A stretch of 64,000 nt of DNA from contig NZ_LR732912.1 in the NCBI RefSeq assembly GCF_902506065.1, positions 1,598,718 to 1,662,717 on the forward strand. The letters run 5' to 3'. Source of the stretch: Arthrobacter sp. 9V. Its GTDB lineage: Bacteria > Actinomycetota > Actinomycetes > Actinomycetales > Micrococcaceae. This document shows, in pieces, positions 8,735 to 17,477 of the stretch. The notes under the pieces are model-generated. The model was not told where the DNA came from, made no database searches, and worked only from the letters and a program-made list of their open reading frames with translations. The translations under genes and the position numbers were made by a program. Numbering within the stretch: position 1 is the stretch's first letter; each line of letters opens with the position of its first letter.

Positions 8735-9805
8735 CTAGCCGGTGGTGACGGCAAGCAGTTTGTCAGCCATCCCGCGTATGACTTCCGGTGCCTCCAAGGC
8801 CTCCAGCCAGTCGGCCGGCAGGCAGTCCTCACCGTAGTAAGCTCCCATGATGTTTCCGGCAATGGACCCGGTGGAGTCGCTGTCGCCACTGTGATTGATG
8901 GCCACTGTTATTGCATTGCGGAAATGCTCAGCCGGCGTGCTGCCGCTGGTAGCCAGCGCAGCGTAAAGCCCCACGGCGAGCGCCTCCTCGGCAACCCAGC
9001 CCTCGCCAAGGGCTGTGGTCAGTTCTTCCGGGTTCAAGAGGGTGGGCTGCAGTGAAAGCTGAAGGGCGGCCTCCAGGCGTTCCGACAGTTCGGGTGCTTT
9101 GGTGGGGACGGCGTTGACATAGCTGAGGGCGTCGACGGCGGCGGTACGGAGGTCGCTTCCAGCCACGATGTTGTGGATCAGCAAGCTGAACGCTGCCGCG
9201 CTGAGCCGTGCAGAAGGGTGTCCGTGTGTCAGCGAAGCAGCATCCGAGCTGAGCTTGTACACCGCTTCGCGTGAAATGTGGGGGATGAGCCCAAACGGGG
9301 CCGAACGCATCACTGTGCCGCAACCTTTGGAATCGGCATTGACCGGACGTGCAACTGTTCCCATCTCGCCCGTTGCCAATCCGCTGAGGCAGGCGTTTCC
9401 GGGGGCCCGGCGGTGACGCAGGACCTCTTGGGCATCGATCCAGCGAGGCTGCGGCACGGGAGCCGAGGAAGCAACAGCTACGTCCTGGGTGGCGAGCCAA
9501 CGCAGATAGGCCAGCCACAGGCAGGCAATCTCGTCGGCCGCAACGCCATCATTGGCCCACTCGAGGGCCTCCACCAAGCCGTCAACGGTGTACAGCGTCA
9601 TTTGCGTGTCGTCCGAAAAGTGGCTGCCACCTTCGAGCTGACCGAAGGATGTCAGGCCCGCGGAACCGTAGCGGGCGCGAACTGCGGCAATGGACTCGAA
9701 CTCCACTGCATACCCGAGGGAATCACCCAACGCTCCGCCCAAAAGCGATCCGTGAACGCGGGACTCGAACGAAGGAACGGCTGGGGACTTAGGATCAACA
9801 CTCAT
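8735..9805 (-). CDS. ADP-ribosylglycohydrolase family protein
   Basis: A 356-residue protein of the DraG/ARH family, which removes ADP-ribose from proteins, nucleic acids or small molecules using two Mg ions. Conserved blocks are GALGDSLGYAVEF near the start, SHFSDDTQMTL (metal ligands), GCGTVMRSAPFGL, and NHSGDSDSTGSIAGN near the C-terminus (the second metal cluster). No ADP-ribosyltransferase or toxin is adjacent, so its partner is unknown. The ATG is preceded at 6 nt by TAAGTT on the minus strand, suggesting a leaderless mRNA. Confidence 0.93.
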   Translation of the reverse strand: MSVDPKSPAVPSFESRVHGSLLGGALGDSLGYAVEFESIAAVRARYGSAGLTSFGQLEGGSHFSDDTQMTLYTVDGLVEALEWANDGVAADEIACLWLAYLRWLATQDVAVASSAPVPQPRWIDAQEVLRHRRAPGNACLSGLATGEMGTVARPVNADSKGCGTVMRSAPFGLIPHISREAVYKLSSDAASLTHGHPSARLSAAAFSLLIHNIVAGSDLRTAAVDALSYVNAVPTKAPELSERLEAALQLSLQPTLLNPEELTTALGEGWVAEEALAVGLYAALATSGSTPAEHFRNAITVAINHSGDSDSTGSIAGNIMGAYYGEDCLPADWLEALEAPEVIRGMADKLLAVTTG

Positions 9806-9811
9806 GCCAGT

Positions 9812-9817
9812 AACTTA
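9812..9817 (-). promoter_or_regulatory. -10 hexamer for leaderless ADP-ribosylglycohydrolase
   Basis: On the minus strand TAAGTT lies 6 nt before the ATG at 9805, with no ribosome binding site. Confidence 0.45.
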
Positions 9818-9886
9818 CCGTGTCTGCCCACCTCCGCTGATATGGTGGGGAAGCTGCCCGGCACTGACAAAACTTGGAGAAATTCT

Positions 9887-10243
9887 TTGCGTGAACCTGC
9901 TTGGCGACGGACAGGCAAGACCCCCGATTACAGGTTTTCTCTTGCGAACGAACGTACCTTCCTTGCCTGGATCCGTACTTCCTTGGCCTTGCTCGCCGGC
10001 GCGGTCGCCGTTGACCAGCTGGCTCCGAACATCGCACCTACACCCGTTCGCCTGGTCCTCTGTGTGCTGCTTGCCTTGGTAGGGGCCGGGCTTGCGGTCC
10101 TGTCTTACCGCCGCTGGGGGCAGATGGAAGCGGCGATGCGCAACGATCAGGCGCTCCCGTTCTCCAGGGTCATGCTGTTCATGACCATTGTGGTTGCTGT
10201 CGCGGCGTTCGCCTTTGCGGTGCTGATACTGGTGGCGCGATAA
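9887..10243 (+). CDS. DUF202 (YidH-like) membrane protein
   Basis: A small protein with three predicted membrane spans. I chose TTG 9887 because GGAGA sits 6 nt upstream; this gives about 118 residues beginning REPAWRRTG. An ATG at 9842 would give 133 residues but lacks a good site. The family motif FSLANERTFLAWIRT comes just before the first span, followed by spans near residues 55-80 and 95-118. The stop is 2 bp before the next gene, which is a second member of the same family. Function is unknown. Confidence 0.85.
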   Translation: MREPAWRRTGKTPDYRFSLANERTFLAWIRTSLALLAGAVAVDQLAPNIAPTPVRLVLCVLLALVGAGLAVLSYRRWGQMEAAMRNDQALPFSRVMLFMTIVVAVAAFAFAVLILVAR

Positions 10244-10245
10244 AG

Positions 10246-10590
10246 ATGGAAGCCCGCGATCCCGGGTTGCAGCCCGAGCGCACTACGTTGGCCTGGCGCC
10301 GGACGCTGATTTCCCTGGTAGTGGTGGATTTGTTCATCTGGCGTAGCTGGCTGACGTCCGAACCCTCCACCGGCAACCTCGTGGCCAGTCTTCCCGGACT
10401 GGATTACCAGGGGATTTGCGCTGTCATGGCAGCCGCAGCCACAGTCGTTCTGGCATCCGTTGTGTGGGTTCGCTCACGTCAACTCCGTGCCGGCAGCGAG
10501 GCAGCATCGGTCGGACTCATCATGGTTAGCACGTTGGCTGTAGTGGGACTTGGGGCCACGGCCATCGCAGCCATCGCTCTGGGTGCTTAG
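10246..10590 (+). CDS. DUF202 membrane protein (second of a pair)
   Basis: A 114-residue membrane protein with the shorter DUF202 motif LQPERTTLAWRRTL and three hydrophobic spans. It follows the first DUF202 gene by 2 bp. The pair YidH/YidG-like is seen together in several actinobacteria, and the two probably form a hetero-oligomer. This member is less charged and lacks the long N-terminus. No function is known. Confidence 0.85.
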   Translation: MEARDPGLQPERTTLAWRRTLISLVVVDLFIWRSWLTSEPSTGNLVASLPGLDYQGICAVMAAAATVVLASVVWVRSRQLRAGSEAASVGLIMVSTLAVVGLGATAIAAIALGA

Positions 10591-10663
10591 GCTCGCGGGC
10601 GGATAAGCTCGGAGACGGGATTCAGCAACTGTCCAGACTCGGCTGGCATGATACTCAGTGGAT

Positions 10664-10675
10664 TTGCACGTGCAA
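10664..10675. promoter_or_regulatory. Perfect 12-bp palindrome, LacI-type operator candidate
   Basis: TTGCACGTGCAA is a perfect palindrome with a central CG, as in LacI-family operators. It lies about 90 bp before the aquaporin ATG and about 10 bp downstream of GATACT (10649-10654), a possible -10. A repressor here could block transcription; no LacI gene is adjacent. Confidence 0.45.
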
Positions 10676-10765
10676 TGCCCCTCCAGCACCAGCACCAAAT
10701 GCCAGCGACGCCGCGACGCAGCCGTTCAAACCGGCATCCACACCAACTGTAAGGACTTACGCAAC

Positions 10766-11698
10766 ATGACCTCTCCTGTACACGCCGCACACGAACCCCA
10801 ACCGGGACTTGTTTCCCGGTTGTTGGCTGAAGCTCTGGGATCGATGTTCGTTGTGGTTGTCGCAGCTGGAGTCGGGATTTTCTCCAATCCCGGTGCTGCC
10901 CCCTTGCCTGTAGCCCTTTCGACCGGCCTTGCGGTGACAGCAGCCATGCTGGCCTTCGGCCACGTCTCAGGAGGCCATTTCAACCCCGTGATCACCCTGG
11001 GCAATCTGATCGCAGGCAGGATCCGGGCTGTGGCTGCCCTGGGTTACGTGGCGGCGCAAATCATCGGCAGCGTGGTTGGTGCTGCCTTGATCTATTTCGT
11101 GGTAAGCACGGTGCCCGTCCTCACCGACGCCAGGGCCGCATTCGATGTCGTTTCGCCGGGTTTTGGTGAGCATGCCGCCGCCCAAACACAGCTGGCAGGA
11201 GTTCTGTTGGTGGAAGTTCTTGGCGCGGCCCTGATTGTGGCAGTGTTCCTCGGCGCCACCGCGGGCCGTCGGGCTCTTCCTGCGGTGGCCCCCTTCGCCG
11301 TTGGCCTGAGCATGGCTGTTTTGCTTCAGCTCGGCCAGGTGCTGGGAAACCTTCCTTTCAACCCTGCACGGGCAACAGCCCAGGCATTCTTCAGCTCGCC
11401 GTGGGCTCTTGAGGGCCTGTGGCTGTTCTGGGCGGCCCCGCTGATGGGTGCGGCGCTTGCCGGCCTAGCCTTCCGTGGCTTCCAAGGTCTGTCATCTTCT
11501 GCCGTCGCCGTGCCTATGGACGTCCAGGGCGGCAGTGATGGGGTCAACGACTCCTTCACTGCCAACGACGAGCCGGTTGAGGGCATTGAAGCGGAGGAAT
11601 CCGTTGCGAAGCCTGGCGCCGCGCCTTCCCGGGCGGTTCCGGCTGCGCCGGTCAACGATGACGCCCGGGACTTCTTCGACGGTAAAAAGAGCAAATAG
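10766..11698 (+). CDS. MIP-family aquaporin/glycerol channel with long C-terminal tail
   Basis: A 310-residue channel. I chose ATG 10766 because AAGGA is about 10 nt upstream. The two half-helix motifs are NPV (73-75, in SGGHFNPVITLG) and NPA (199-201) followed by the selectivity-filter Arg202. The first is NPV rather than NPA, a known natural variant. The channel ends near residue 235; about 75 further residues are acidic, Pro/Ala-rich and probably disordered. AqpZ-like water or small-solute transport is likely; the exact substrate is open. Confidence 0.87.
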   Translation: MTSPVHAAHEPQPGLVSRLLAEALGSMFVVVVAAGVGIFSNPGAAPLPVALSTGLAVTAAMLAFGHVSGGHFNPVITLGNLIAGRIRAVAALGYVAAQIIGSVVGAALIYFVVSTVPVLTDARAAFDVVSPGFGEHAAAQTQLAGVLLVEVLGAALIVAVFLGATAGRRALPAVAPFAVGLSMAVLLQLGQVLGNLPFNPARATAQAFFSSPWALEGLWLFWAAPLMGAALAGLAFRGFQGLSSSAVAVPMDVQGGSDGVNDSFTANDEPVEGIEAEESVAKPGAAPSRAVPAAPVNDDARDFFDGKKSK

Positions 11699-11755
11699 CC
11701 ATACGGGCTCGACGGCGGACGGCTCGCCTGCGCTTTATTGTCGGTGCCCGGCGGT

Positions 11756-11761
11756 TAACTT
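11756..11761 (+). promoter_or_regulatory. -10 hexamer for leaderless sbcD
   Basis: TAACTT lies 6 nt before the sbcD ATG at 11768, with no ribosome binding site. Confidence 0.45.
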
Positions 11762-11767
11762 GGGAAT

Positions 11768-12949
11768 ATGCGGTTACTACACACTTCCGATTGGCACCTT
11801 GGCCGGTCATTCCATGGCGTTGGCATGCTTGATGCCCAACGCAACTTCGTGGACCAGTTGGTGGCGCTGGTGGAATCCAGGTCCGTTGACGTCGTGCTGA
11901 TCGCCGGAGATGTCTACGACCGCGCTTTGCCCGGGCTGGATGTGGTCAAGCTGCTTGACGACGCGCTGGTGCGCATCACGCAGGCAGGGGCCAGTGTGGT
12001 CTTGACCAGCGGCAATCACGACTCCGCCATCAGGCTGGGCTTTGCTTCGCGACTGCTGGAACGCGGGGGAGTCCACTTGAGGACGCAAGTGGAGGAGCTT
12101 GACGTACCTGTGCTGTTCCCCTTGTATACCGCCCAGGACAGCGCAGGGATGGGGCAACTGGCTATCTACGGCATTCCCTACCTTGAACCCCGGCTGGTCG
12201 CTGAGAGGTTGGGCGCTGAGAACCCCAACCATTTTGATGTCACCCTGGCAGCTGTGGAGCTGATCCGGAAGGATGTTCAAAAGCGCCGCGCATCCGGACC
12301 GGTTTATCCGGTAGTACTGGCACATACCTTTGCCAGTGGCGGCATTACCTCCGAGAGCGAACGGGACTTGAGCATCGGTGGGCTGGGCGCCGTTCCGCTG
12401 GATCTCTTTGAGGACTTCGCCTACACAGCACTGGGTCACCTCCATGGGCGGCAGGAGTTGGCGCCCAATGTCCGCTACTCCGGGTCTCCTTTGGCCTATT
12501 CGTTTTCAGAAGCCAAGCACCGCAAAGGTGCCTGGCTTGTGGACCTTGACACCCACGGCGTCGCCGTTGTTGAGGAGGTTCTGTGGGATGCTCCAAAAGC
12601 ACTGGCCACGTTGCGCGGCACGCTGGAGGATTTGTTGGGGGACACTGAGCACGCGTGGGCAGAAAGCGCCTACTGCCAAGTCACCTTAACGGATGCACAA
12701 CGGCCCGCTCAGGCCATGGAGAGGGTCCGCGCCCGTTTCCCGGACACCCTGGTTCTCTCCTTCGATCCCCAAGGTGTGCAAGCCCGGACCTCTACCAGCT
12801 ACAGCAATCGTCTGGCGGCGGCAGAAGATGACCTCGGAGTCTGCTGTGGCTTCCTGGACCATGTCAGGGACCGGGGTGCGAACCATGCCGAAGAGGCTGC
12901 ACTCCGCGAAGCACTGGAAGCTGTCCGGTTGCAGGAGGCGGGGCTGTGA
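11768..12949 (+). CDS. sbcD: Exonuclease SbcCD subunit D (Mre11-like nuclease)
   Basis: A 393-residue calcineurin-type metallophosphoesterase, the nuclease of the SbcCD complex that opens hairpins and processes DNA ends. Motifs in order are TSDWHLGR (Asp8, His10), IAGDVYDRA, TSGNHDSA, LAHTFA and GHLHGRQ, so both Mn sites are complete. The C-terminal third is the capping and SbcC-binding region. It overlaps sbcC by 4 bp (GTGA), ensuring coupled expression. Confidence 0.95.
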   Translation: MRLLHTSDWHLGRSFHGVGMLDAQRNFVDQLVALVESRSVDVVLIAGDVYDRALPGLDVVKLLDDALVRITQAGASVVLTSGNHDSAIRLGFASRLLERGGVHLRTQVEELDVPVLFPLYTAQDSAGMGQLAIYGIPYLEPRLVAERLGAENPNHFDVTLAAVELIRKDVQKRRASGPVYPVVLAHTFASGGITSESERDLSIGGLGAVPLDLFEDFAYTALGHLHGRQELAPNVRYSGSPLAYSFSEAKHRKGAWLVDLDTHGVAVVEEVLWDAPKALATLRGTLEDLLGDTEHAWAESAYCQVTLTDAQRPAQAMERVRARFPDTLVLSFDPQGVQARTSTSYSNRLAAAEDDLGVCCGFLDHVRDRGANHAEEAALREALEAVRLQEAGL

Positions 12950-15900
12950 GAATCCATCGTTTGGACATTGAGGCTTTTGGCCCGTTTGCAACACCCCAAC
13001 ACATTGACTTCGACCATCTGAGTGCACAGGGGCTTTTCCTCCTCAACGGCGCCACGGGGGCCGGAAAGACCAGCATTCTGGATGCCATCTGTTTCGCCCT
13101 GTACGGCTCCGTTCCCGGCGCCCGCCAGGAAGGGAAGCGGCTACGAAGCGATCATGCCGCGCCGGGTGCGGAGCCCCGTGTGGTTTGTGAGTTCTCCGCG
13201 CGTGGCCGCCGTTTTGAGGTGACCCGATCTCCGGCATGGGACCGGCCGAGTGCCCGCGGCCGCAATGGATTCACCACCCAGCAGGCCAAAACCCTGCTTC
13301 GGGAACGTGTAGCCGGGAGTTGGGAAGAGAAATCTTCCAGGAATGACGAGGTTGGTGCGGAGCTCGCGGACGTCCTGGGAATGGACCGGGAGCAGTTCAC
13401 CCGTGTAGTGATGTTGCCACAGGGAGACTTCGCCGCTTTCCTTAGGTCCAAGGCCAATGATCGGCTGGACCTTCTCCAGAAATTATTCGGCACGCAACGA
13501 TTTGAAGCTGTTGAACGCCAACTCCTGCAGCAAGCAGCCGAGGCAACCCGTGCCGTGCAGGAGAATGCCTCAGAGCTTAAAGTGCTGCTGGACCGGGTTG
13601 CTTCGGAGCAGGACCAGCTTAACCTTCCCGCTGCTGCTACTCAGGCAAGTGGGAACCAGCCGGGACCGGAGCCGAAACAGCAGCAGGGACAGGAGCCGGA
13701 GGCTTGGCTGGCCGCCGTGGAGGCAGAAGCGCGGGCTGAGTGGAAACGTCGCCAGGACGAAGCTGCTGAGGCAGAGTCGGTGTCCACCGGCCTTCTGGAA
13801 CAGTTCCAGGAGGCCCAGGAGAGATCTCTCAGGCATGGGCGGCTCGCTGCTGCGATGCAGCGGCGGGTGCTGCTGGAGCTGGCAGCGCCCCGGGCATTGG
13901 AGAACAAGGAGATGCTCGGAAAGCATCGCCGGGCCGCTGTTCTCAGTGGGCAGCTCGAAGCAGTTGATTCGGCAGCGCGCAAAGTCGACGTTGCCGACGC
14001 ACGGGCTGCGGGCGTCCGCGAGAAGCTCGGGGCATCGGGCTTGGACGCAGGCAATCCTGACGTAGCTCTGGAAACCGTCAAGGTCGGTTGCGCGGTTGTT
14101 GAGGCCCGGCTGGCCGATGAGCAGCGCTTGGAGGCGATCACAAAACGTCTCGCGACCATGCGTGAGGATAGGGCCGAACACCAGGCCGCTGCCGAGGCTT
14201 CGAGCACCCTCCTGGAACAGTTACGCGTAGACATGGCCGCCGTGGAGTCGGAGATTCAGCCTCTGGAGCCGTTGGCAGGCCAACTCACGGAACTGGAGCG
14301 GGAGGTTGCTGGAGCCTCAGGGCTGGTGGAGGTTGTGGCCCGGCACGCAATTGCCGGCAGGGAGTTGGACGGGATTACCCGGAAGCATCTCCAGGCCAGG
14401 ACCGCATCGCAGGACCTCCGGCAGCAGTGGCTTGATGTCCGTGAACTCCGGCTTGCCAACGCAGCGGGAGAACTGGCGGCATCGTTGGAGAGCGGCCAGC
14501 CGTGCGCCGTTTGCGGAAGCGAAGAACATCCCCGCCCCGCCGAAGCCGTACAGTCAGCTCTCTCCCTGGCTCAGGAAGAGGAAGAAGCCAAGGAACGGTT
14601 TGAGGCAAGTGAGAAAGCCCTGGGGCGCCTCGCTGAGCAACTGTCCTCCGCAGCACAGGTGCTCGCCGGACTGGTGGCCCAGGGTGGTTCAGTGGATGCT
14701 GCAGAAGCCGAGTCCAAACTTGTCTCTGCCCGCCAAGCTGCCTCGGAGGCCCGCAAGGCTGCGGGGGAGTTGGAGAAGCTCCGCACCCGGCACGAGGACC
14801 TCAGCAAACGGATTGCGCTGGTGCAGCAAGAGCACGACGAATCCGTGAACGCGGCCGCCCGCGCCGCCTCGGGAGTGAACCTGCTTCAGGAGCAGTGTGC
14901 TGCCCTTGAAACAGAACTTGCCGGCTTGAAGGACGGCTTCCCCAGCCTCCGCGCGCGCTTGAAAGCGCTCATGGCTGAGCGCGGGCTTCTGCAAGCAGCC
15001 GTGGATGCAGAACGGGAACTGGAACAGGCACAAGAAGCCGCCCACGAGGCCGTCGCTTCCCTTGAAAAAGCCTTGGCGGAATCCGGATTCGCTTCAGCTG
15101 ACGAAGCCCGCCGGGAAATTCTGTCGCCGGCCGATGTTGTGGGCCTCGAAAAAGACCTGGCCGATTTCGAGGCCGAATCGTCCCGCTTGGACGAGCTGTT
15201 TGGCGGTGAGGACTTGGTCCTTGCCGCCAAGGAAGCCAGCATAGGCGAACTCCCCTTGGCAGAGGCCGAACTTGCTGAATTGAAGCTGCTTGCTTCCAAA
15301 GCCGCGGATGATGCACGGGCCAAGGCCTTGGCGGCCGGCCTTGCAAGTAAGTCCGCGGATACGGTCGCCCGGCTAGGCAAGGAGTACCGGACCCTGGCGC
15401 TCGCCGGAAAGGAGCCAAGGAGCCGGGCGCATATGCTGGCGGAATTGGCGGACACTGTCCGGGGATCCGGAGATAACAACTACCGCATGAGCCTGAACAC
15501 TTATGTCCTGGCAGCAAGGCTTGAGCAGGTGGCCATGGCAGCCTCCGAGCGCCTCGTGGCCATGAGCGATGGCAGGTACACGCTGCAACATACGGATGCG
15601 AAGGCAGCCAGAGGTGCAAAGTCGGGCCTCGGACTTGAAGTCGTCGACGAATGGACGGGTCAGAGGCGGGACACTTCCACCCTGTCCGGTGGTGAATCGT
15701 TCATGGCTTCATTGTCCCTGGCACTGGGCCTAGCCGATGTGGTGCAGCAGGAAGCGGGAGGCGTGGACATCGAGACACTGTTTGTTGACGAAGGCTTCGG
15801 CAGCCTGGATGAGCAATCCCTGGAGCAAGTGATGGACGCTCTTGAAGGACTGCGCGACGGCGGCCGGGTAGTTGGCCTTGTAAGTCACGTCGCGGAAATG

Positions 15901-15984
15901 AAGCAGCGGATCACCAACCAGCTCCAAGTGATCAAGGGCAGGAATGGTTCCAGCGTGCGGATTTCCGAAGCTGTTCCGGTCTAA
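12946..15984 (+). CDS. sbcC: Exonuclease SbcCD subunit C (Rad50-like SMC ATPase)
   Basis: A 1012-residue SMC-like ATPase that drives SbcD. Walker A GATGAGKT is at 35-42; long heptad-rich coiled coils flank a zinc hook CAVC (Cys520, Cys523) at the exact midpoint; the ABC signature LSGGES is at 913-918 and Walker B LFVDEG at about 945-950. A Gln/Pro-rich low-complexity insert (about 236-250) interrupts the first coil. It starts at GTG within sbcD and ends 86 bp before the MFS gene. Confidence 0.95.
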   Translation: MRIHRLDIEAFGPFATPQHIDFDHLSAQGLFLLNGATGAGKTSILDAICFALYGSVPGARQEGKRLRSDHAAPGAEPRVVCEFSARGRRFEVTRSPAWDRPSARGRNGFTTQQAKTLLRERVAGSWEEKSSRNDEVGAELADVLGMDREQFTRVVMLPQGDFAAFLRSKANDRLDLLQKLFGTQRFEAVERQLLQQAAEATRAVQENASELKVLLDRVASEQDQLNLPAAATQASGNQPGPEPKQQQGQEPEAWLAAVEAEARAEWKRRQDEAAEAESVSTGLLEQFQEAQERSLRHGRLAAAMQRRVLLELAAPRALENKEMLGKHRRAAVLSGQLEAVDSAARKVDVADARAAGVREKLGASGLDAGNPDVALETVKVGCAVVEARLADEQRLEAITKRLATMREDRAEHQAAAEASSTLLEQLRVDMAAVESEIQPLEPLAGQLTELEREVAGASGLVEVVARHAIAGRELDGITRKHLQARTASQDLRQQWLDVRELRLANAAGELAASLESGQPCAVCGSEEHPRPAEAVQSALSLAQEEEEAKERFEASEKALGRLAEQLSSAAQVLAGLVAQGGSVDAAEAESKLVSARQAASEARKAAGELEKLRTRHEDLSKRIALVQQEHDESVNAAARAASGVNLLQEQCAALETELAGLKDGFPSLRARLKALMAERGLLQAAVDAERELEQAQEAAHEAVASLEKALAESGFASADEARREILSPADVVGLEKDLADFEAESSRLDELFGGEDLVLAAKEASIGELPLAEAELAELKLLASKAADDARAKALAAGLASKSADTVARLGKEYRTLALAGKEPRSRAHMLAELADTVRGSGDNNYRMSLNTYVLAARLEQVAMAASERLVAMSDGRYTLQHTDAKAARGAKSGLGLEVVDEWTGQRRDTSTLSGGESFMASLSLALGLADVVQQEAGGVDIETLFVDEGFGSLDEQSLEQVMDALEGLRDGGRVVGLVSHVAEMKQRITNQLQVIKGRNGSSVRISEAVPV

Positions 15985-16022
15985 GACCTATCCGATAGAC
16001 TTAACCCGTTACACAGGGTCGC

Positions 16023-16048
16023 GCGCATCGGGAGGAGGGACGATGCGC
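16023..16048 (+). promoter_or_regulatory. Leader hairpin with Shine-Dalgarno-like sequence in its loop
   Basis: Perfect 8-bp arms GCGCATCG (16023-16030) and CGATGCGC (16041-16048) enclose a 10-nt loop GGAGGAGGGA, an ideal Shine-Dalgarno site. The 3' arm contains the ATG of a four-codon reading frame. The hairpin ends 22 nt before the MFS start codon. It may act as a translational or transcriptional control element; alternatively it is only an sbcC terminator, as ATTCTTT follows. Confidence 0.5.
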
Positions 16049-16057
16049 ATTCTTTAG
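16043..16057 (+). CDS. Putative four-residue leader peptide (MRIL)
   Basis: ATG CGC ATT CTT TAG begins 4 nt after a very strong Shine-Dalgarno-like stretch (16031-16039) and ends 13 nt before the MFS ATG, which itself has no good ribosome binding site. This arrangement would fit translational coupling or leader-peptide control. It is too short to support by composition. Confidence 0.3.
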   Translation: MRIL

Positions 16058-16070
16058 CGAACCCGGATTA

Positions 16071-17477
16071 ATGGAAAAAACTTCTGTAGCTTCACAGCCT
16101 GTATCGCAGGCTTCTTCACGCCCCTCACGCTCGCCCGGCCGTTTCGCGCGGCTTCCCGAGTTGGCTGGACCTGGCTTTCTGCCCTTGGGGCTCTTCGCCA
16201 GGCTTCCCTTGGCCATGCTGACGGTTGGCACCCTGACCTTGGTTACTGCCGTCAGCCACTCCTACGCTATTGGGGGCATGGCGGCCGGCGCGGTGGGCAT
16301 CGGCTCAGCCTTGGGCGCTCCGGTGTTGGGTTCCCTGGCCGACAAGGCCGGCCAACGGATTGTGCTGCTGGTCGCAGCAGTCATCAACAGCCTTGCCGTG
16401 GCGGGACTTCTCGCCGCTGCCTATCTCACCACCGGGTACGGTTCAGTGGGTGATGCAGTTGGTGTGCTCATTGCAGCTTTCCTCGCCGGAGCCAGCTGTC
16501 CCCAGGTGGGTCCCATGGCCCGTGTTCGCTGGATGGCACTGACCACCCGCAATTTATCCGCAGCCAAAGGGGGCAGGAGTGTCGCGGCCAATCGGGCTGA
16601 CCTGGATACGGCGTTGTCCTATGAAGGCACCGCGGACGAGGTCACTTTCGTCCTCGGCCCTGCCCTTGTAGGGGTCTTGGCGTCCGTGGTGGCACCGTGG
16701 TTGCCGCTCACTTTGGCCGCCGTCATGACTATCACCCTGGTTCCTGCCTTCGCGGTTCATCCAAGCCAGCTTGCGGTGGTGCCGGCGCCACGGAAACCCC
16801 GTGCCGGCCTCGCGCCGTCAAATGGACAGGTGCCTCCAATCGGAGAAGTGGCTTCCAGCGGAGAGGTGCCTCCCGTTGAGCAAACCACCCAGGCTCCGCA
16901 GCGGCGGAACCGTTGGGCCGCGGCCGTGGTGGCCGTCCCGGTGCTGGCCATGGTGTGCATGGGTACCTTTTTTGGGGCAACACAAAACGCCCTGAGCGCT
17001 TTCTCGGCACAGTATGCACCGGCCGAGATCGCCGGACTTTTGTATGCCGTGATGGGCCTGAGTTCAGCCGTGGCAGCGCTGTCCGTAGCTTTTTGGCCGC
17101 AACGGTTCAGCCTGGCTTCGCGGTGGGTTGCCGCGGCGCTGGCGATGTCCGTTTTGTCGCTCCTGCTGCTGCTTCCTGCGGGTATCTGGCCCATGGTTTT
17201 TGTCCTGCTGATTCTGGGCATCCCCGTGGGGCCGGTGATGGTGACAGTGTTCAGCATCGGTGGAGTGGTAGCACCGGCCGGTCGGATGGCGACGGTGATG
17301 ACGGCGCTGGCCAGCGGAATCGTGGCCGGAACGGCGTTGGGCTCCTACCTGGCCGGGCAATTGGCGCAAACGCAGGGAGCCGGTGCGGCGTTCGTTGTTT
17401 CAATGGCGGCCGCGGGTGGCCTCTTGCTGCTGGGCGTTCTCACGTCCCTTGTCATGAAGCGCAGGCCTCAGGCGTAA
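16071..17477 (+). CDS. MFS transporter
   Basis: A 468-residue protein with about 12 predicted spans and a long cytoplasmic loop between the halves. The first-half motif GSLADKAGQR matches the MFS loop 2-3 signature (usually GxLaDrxGrr). The central loop (about 228-280) is Pro-rich and has an imperfect repeat, GQVPPIGE then GEVPPVEQ. The substrate is unknown; it may be a drug or metabolite exporter. The gene converges with and overlaps by 10 bp the TetR gene, a possible regulator. The ATG at 16071 has no clear ribosome site but follows a hairpin and mini-ORF. Confidence 0.88.
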   Translation: MEKTSVASQPVSQASSRPSRSPGRFARLPELAGPGFLPLGLFARLPLAMLTVGTLTLVTAVSHSYAIGGMAAGAVGIGSALGAPVLGSLADKAGQRIVLLVAAVINSLAVAGLLAAAYLTTGYGSVGDAVGVLIAAFLAGASCPQVGPMARVRWMALTTRNLSAAKGGRSVAANRADLDTALSYEGTADEVTFVLGPALVGVLASVVAPWLPLTLAAVMTITLVPAFAVHPSQLAVVPAPRKPRAGLAPSNGQVPPIGEVASSGEVPPVEQTTQAPQRRNRWAAAVVAVPVLAMVCMGTFFGATQNALSAFSAQYAPAEIAGLLYAVMGLSSAVAALSVAFWPQRFSLASRWVAAALAMSVLSLLLLLPAGIWPMVFVLLILGIPVGPVMVTVFSIGGVVAPAGRMATVMTALASGIVAGTALGSYLAGQLAQTQGAGAAFVVSMAAAGGLLLLGVLTSLVMKRRPQA

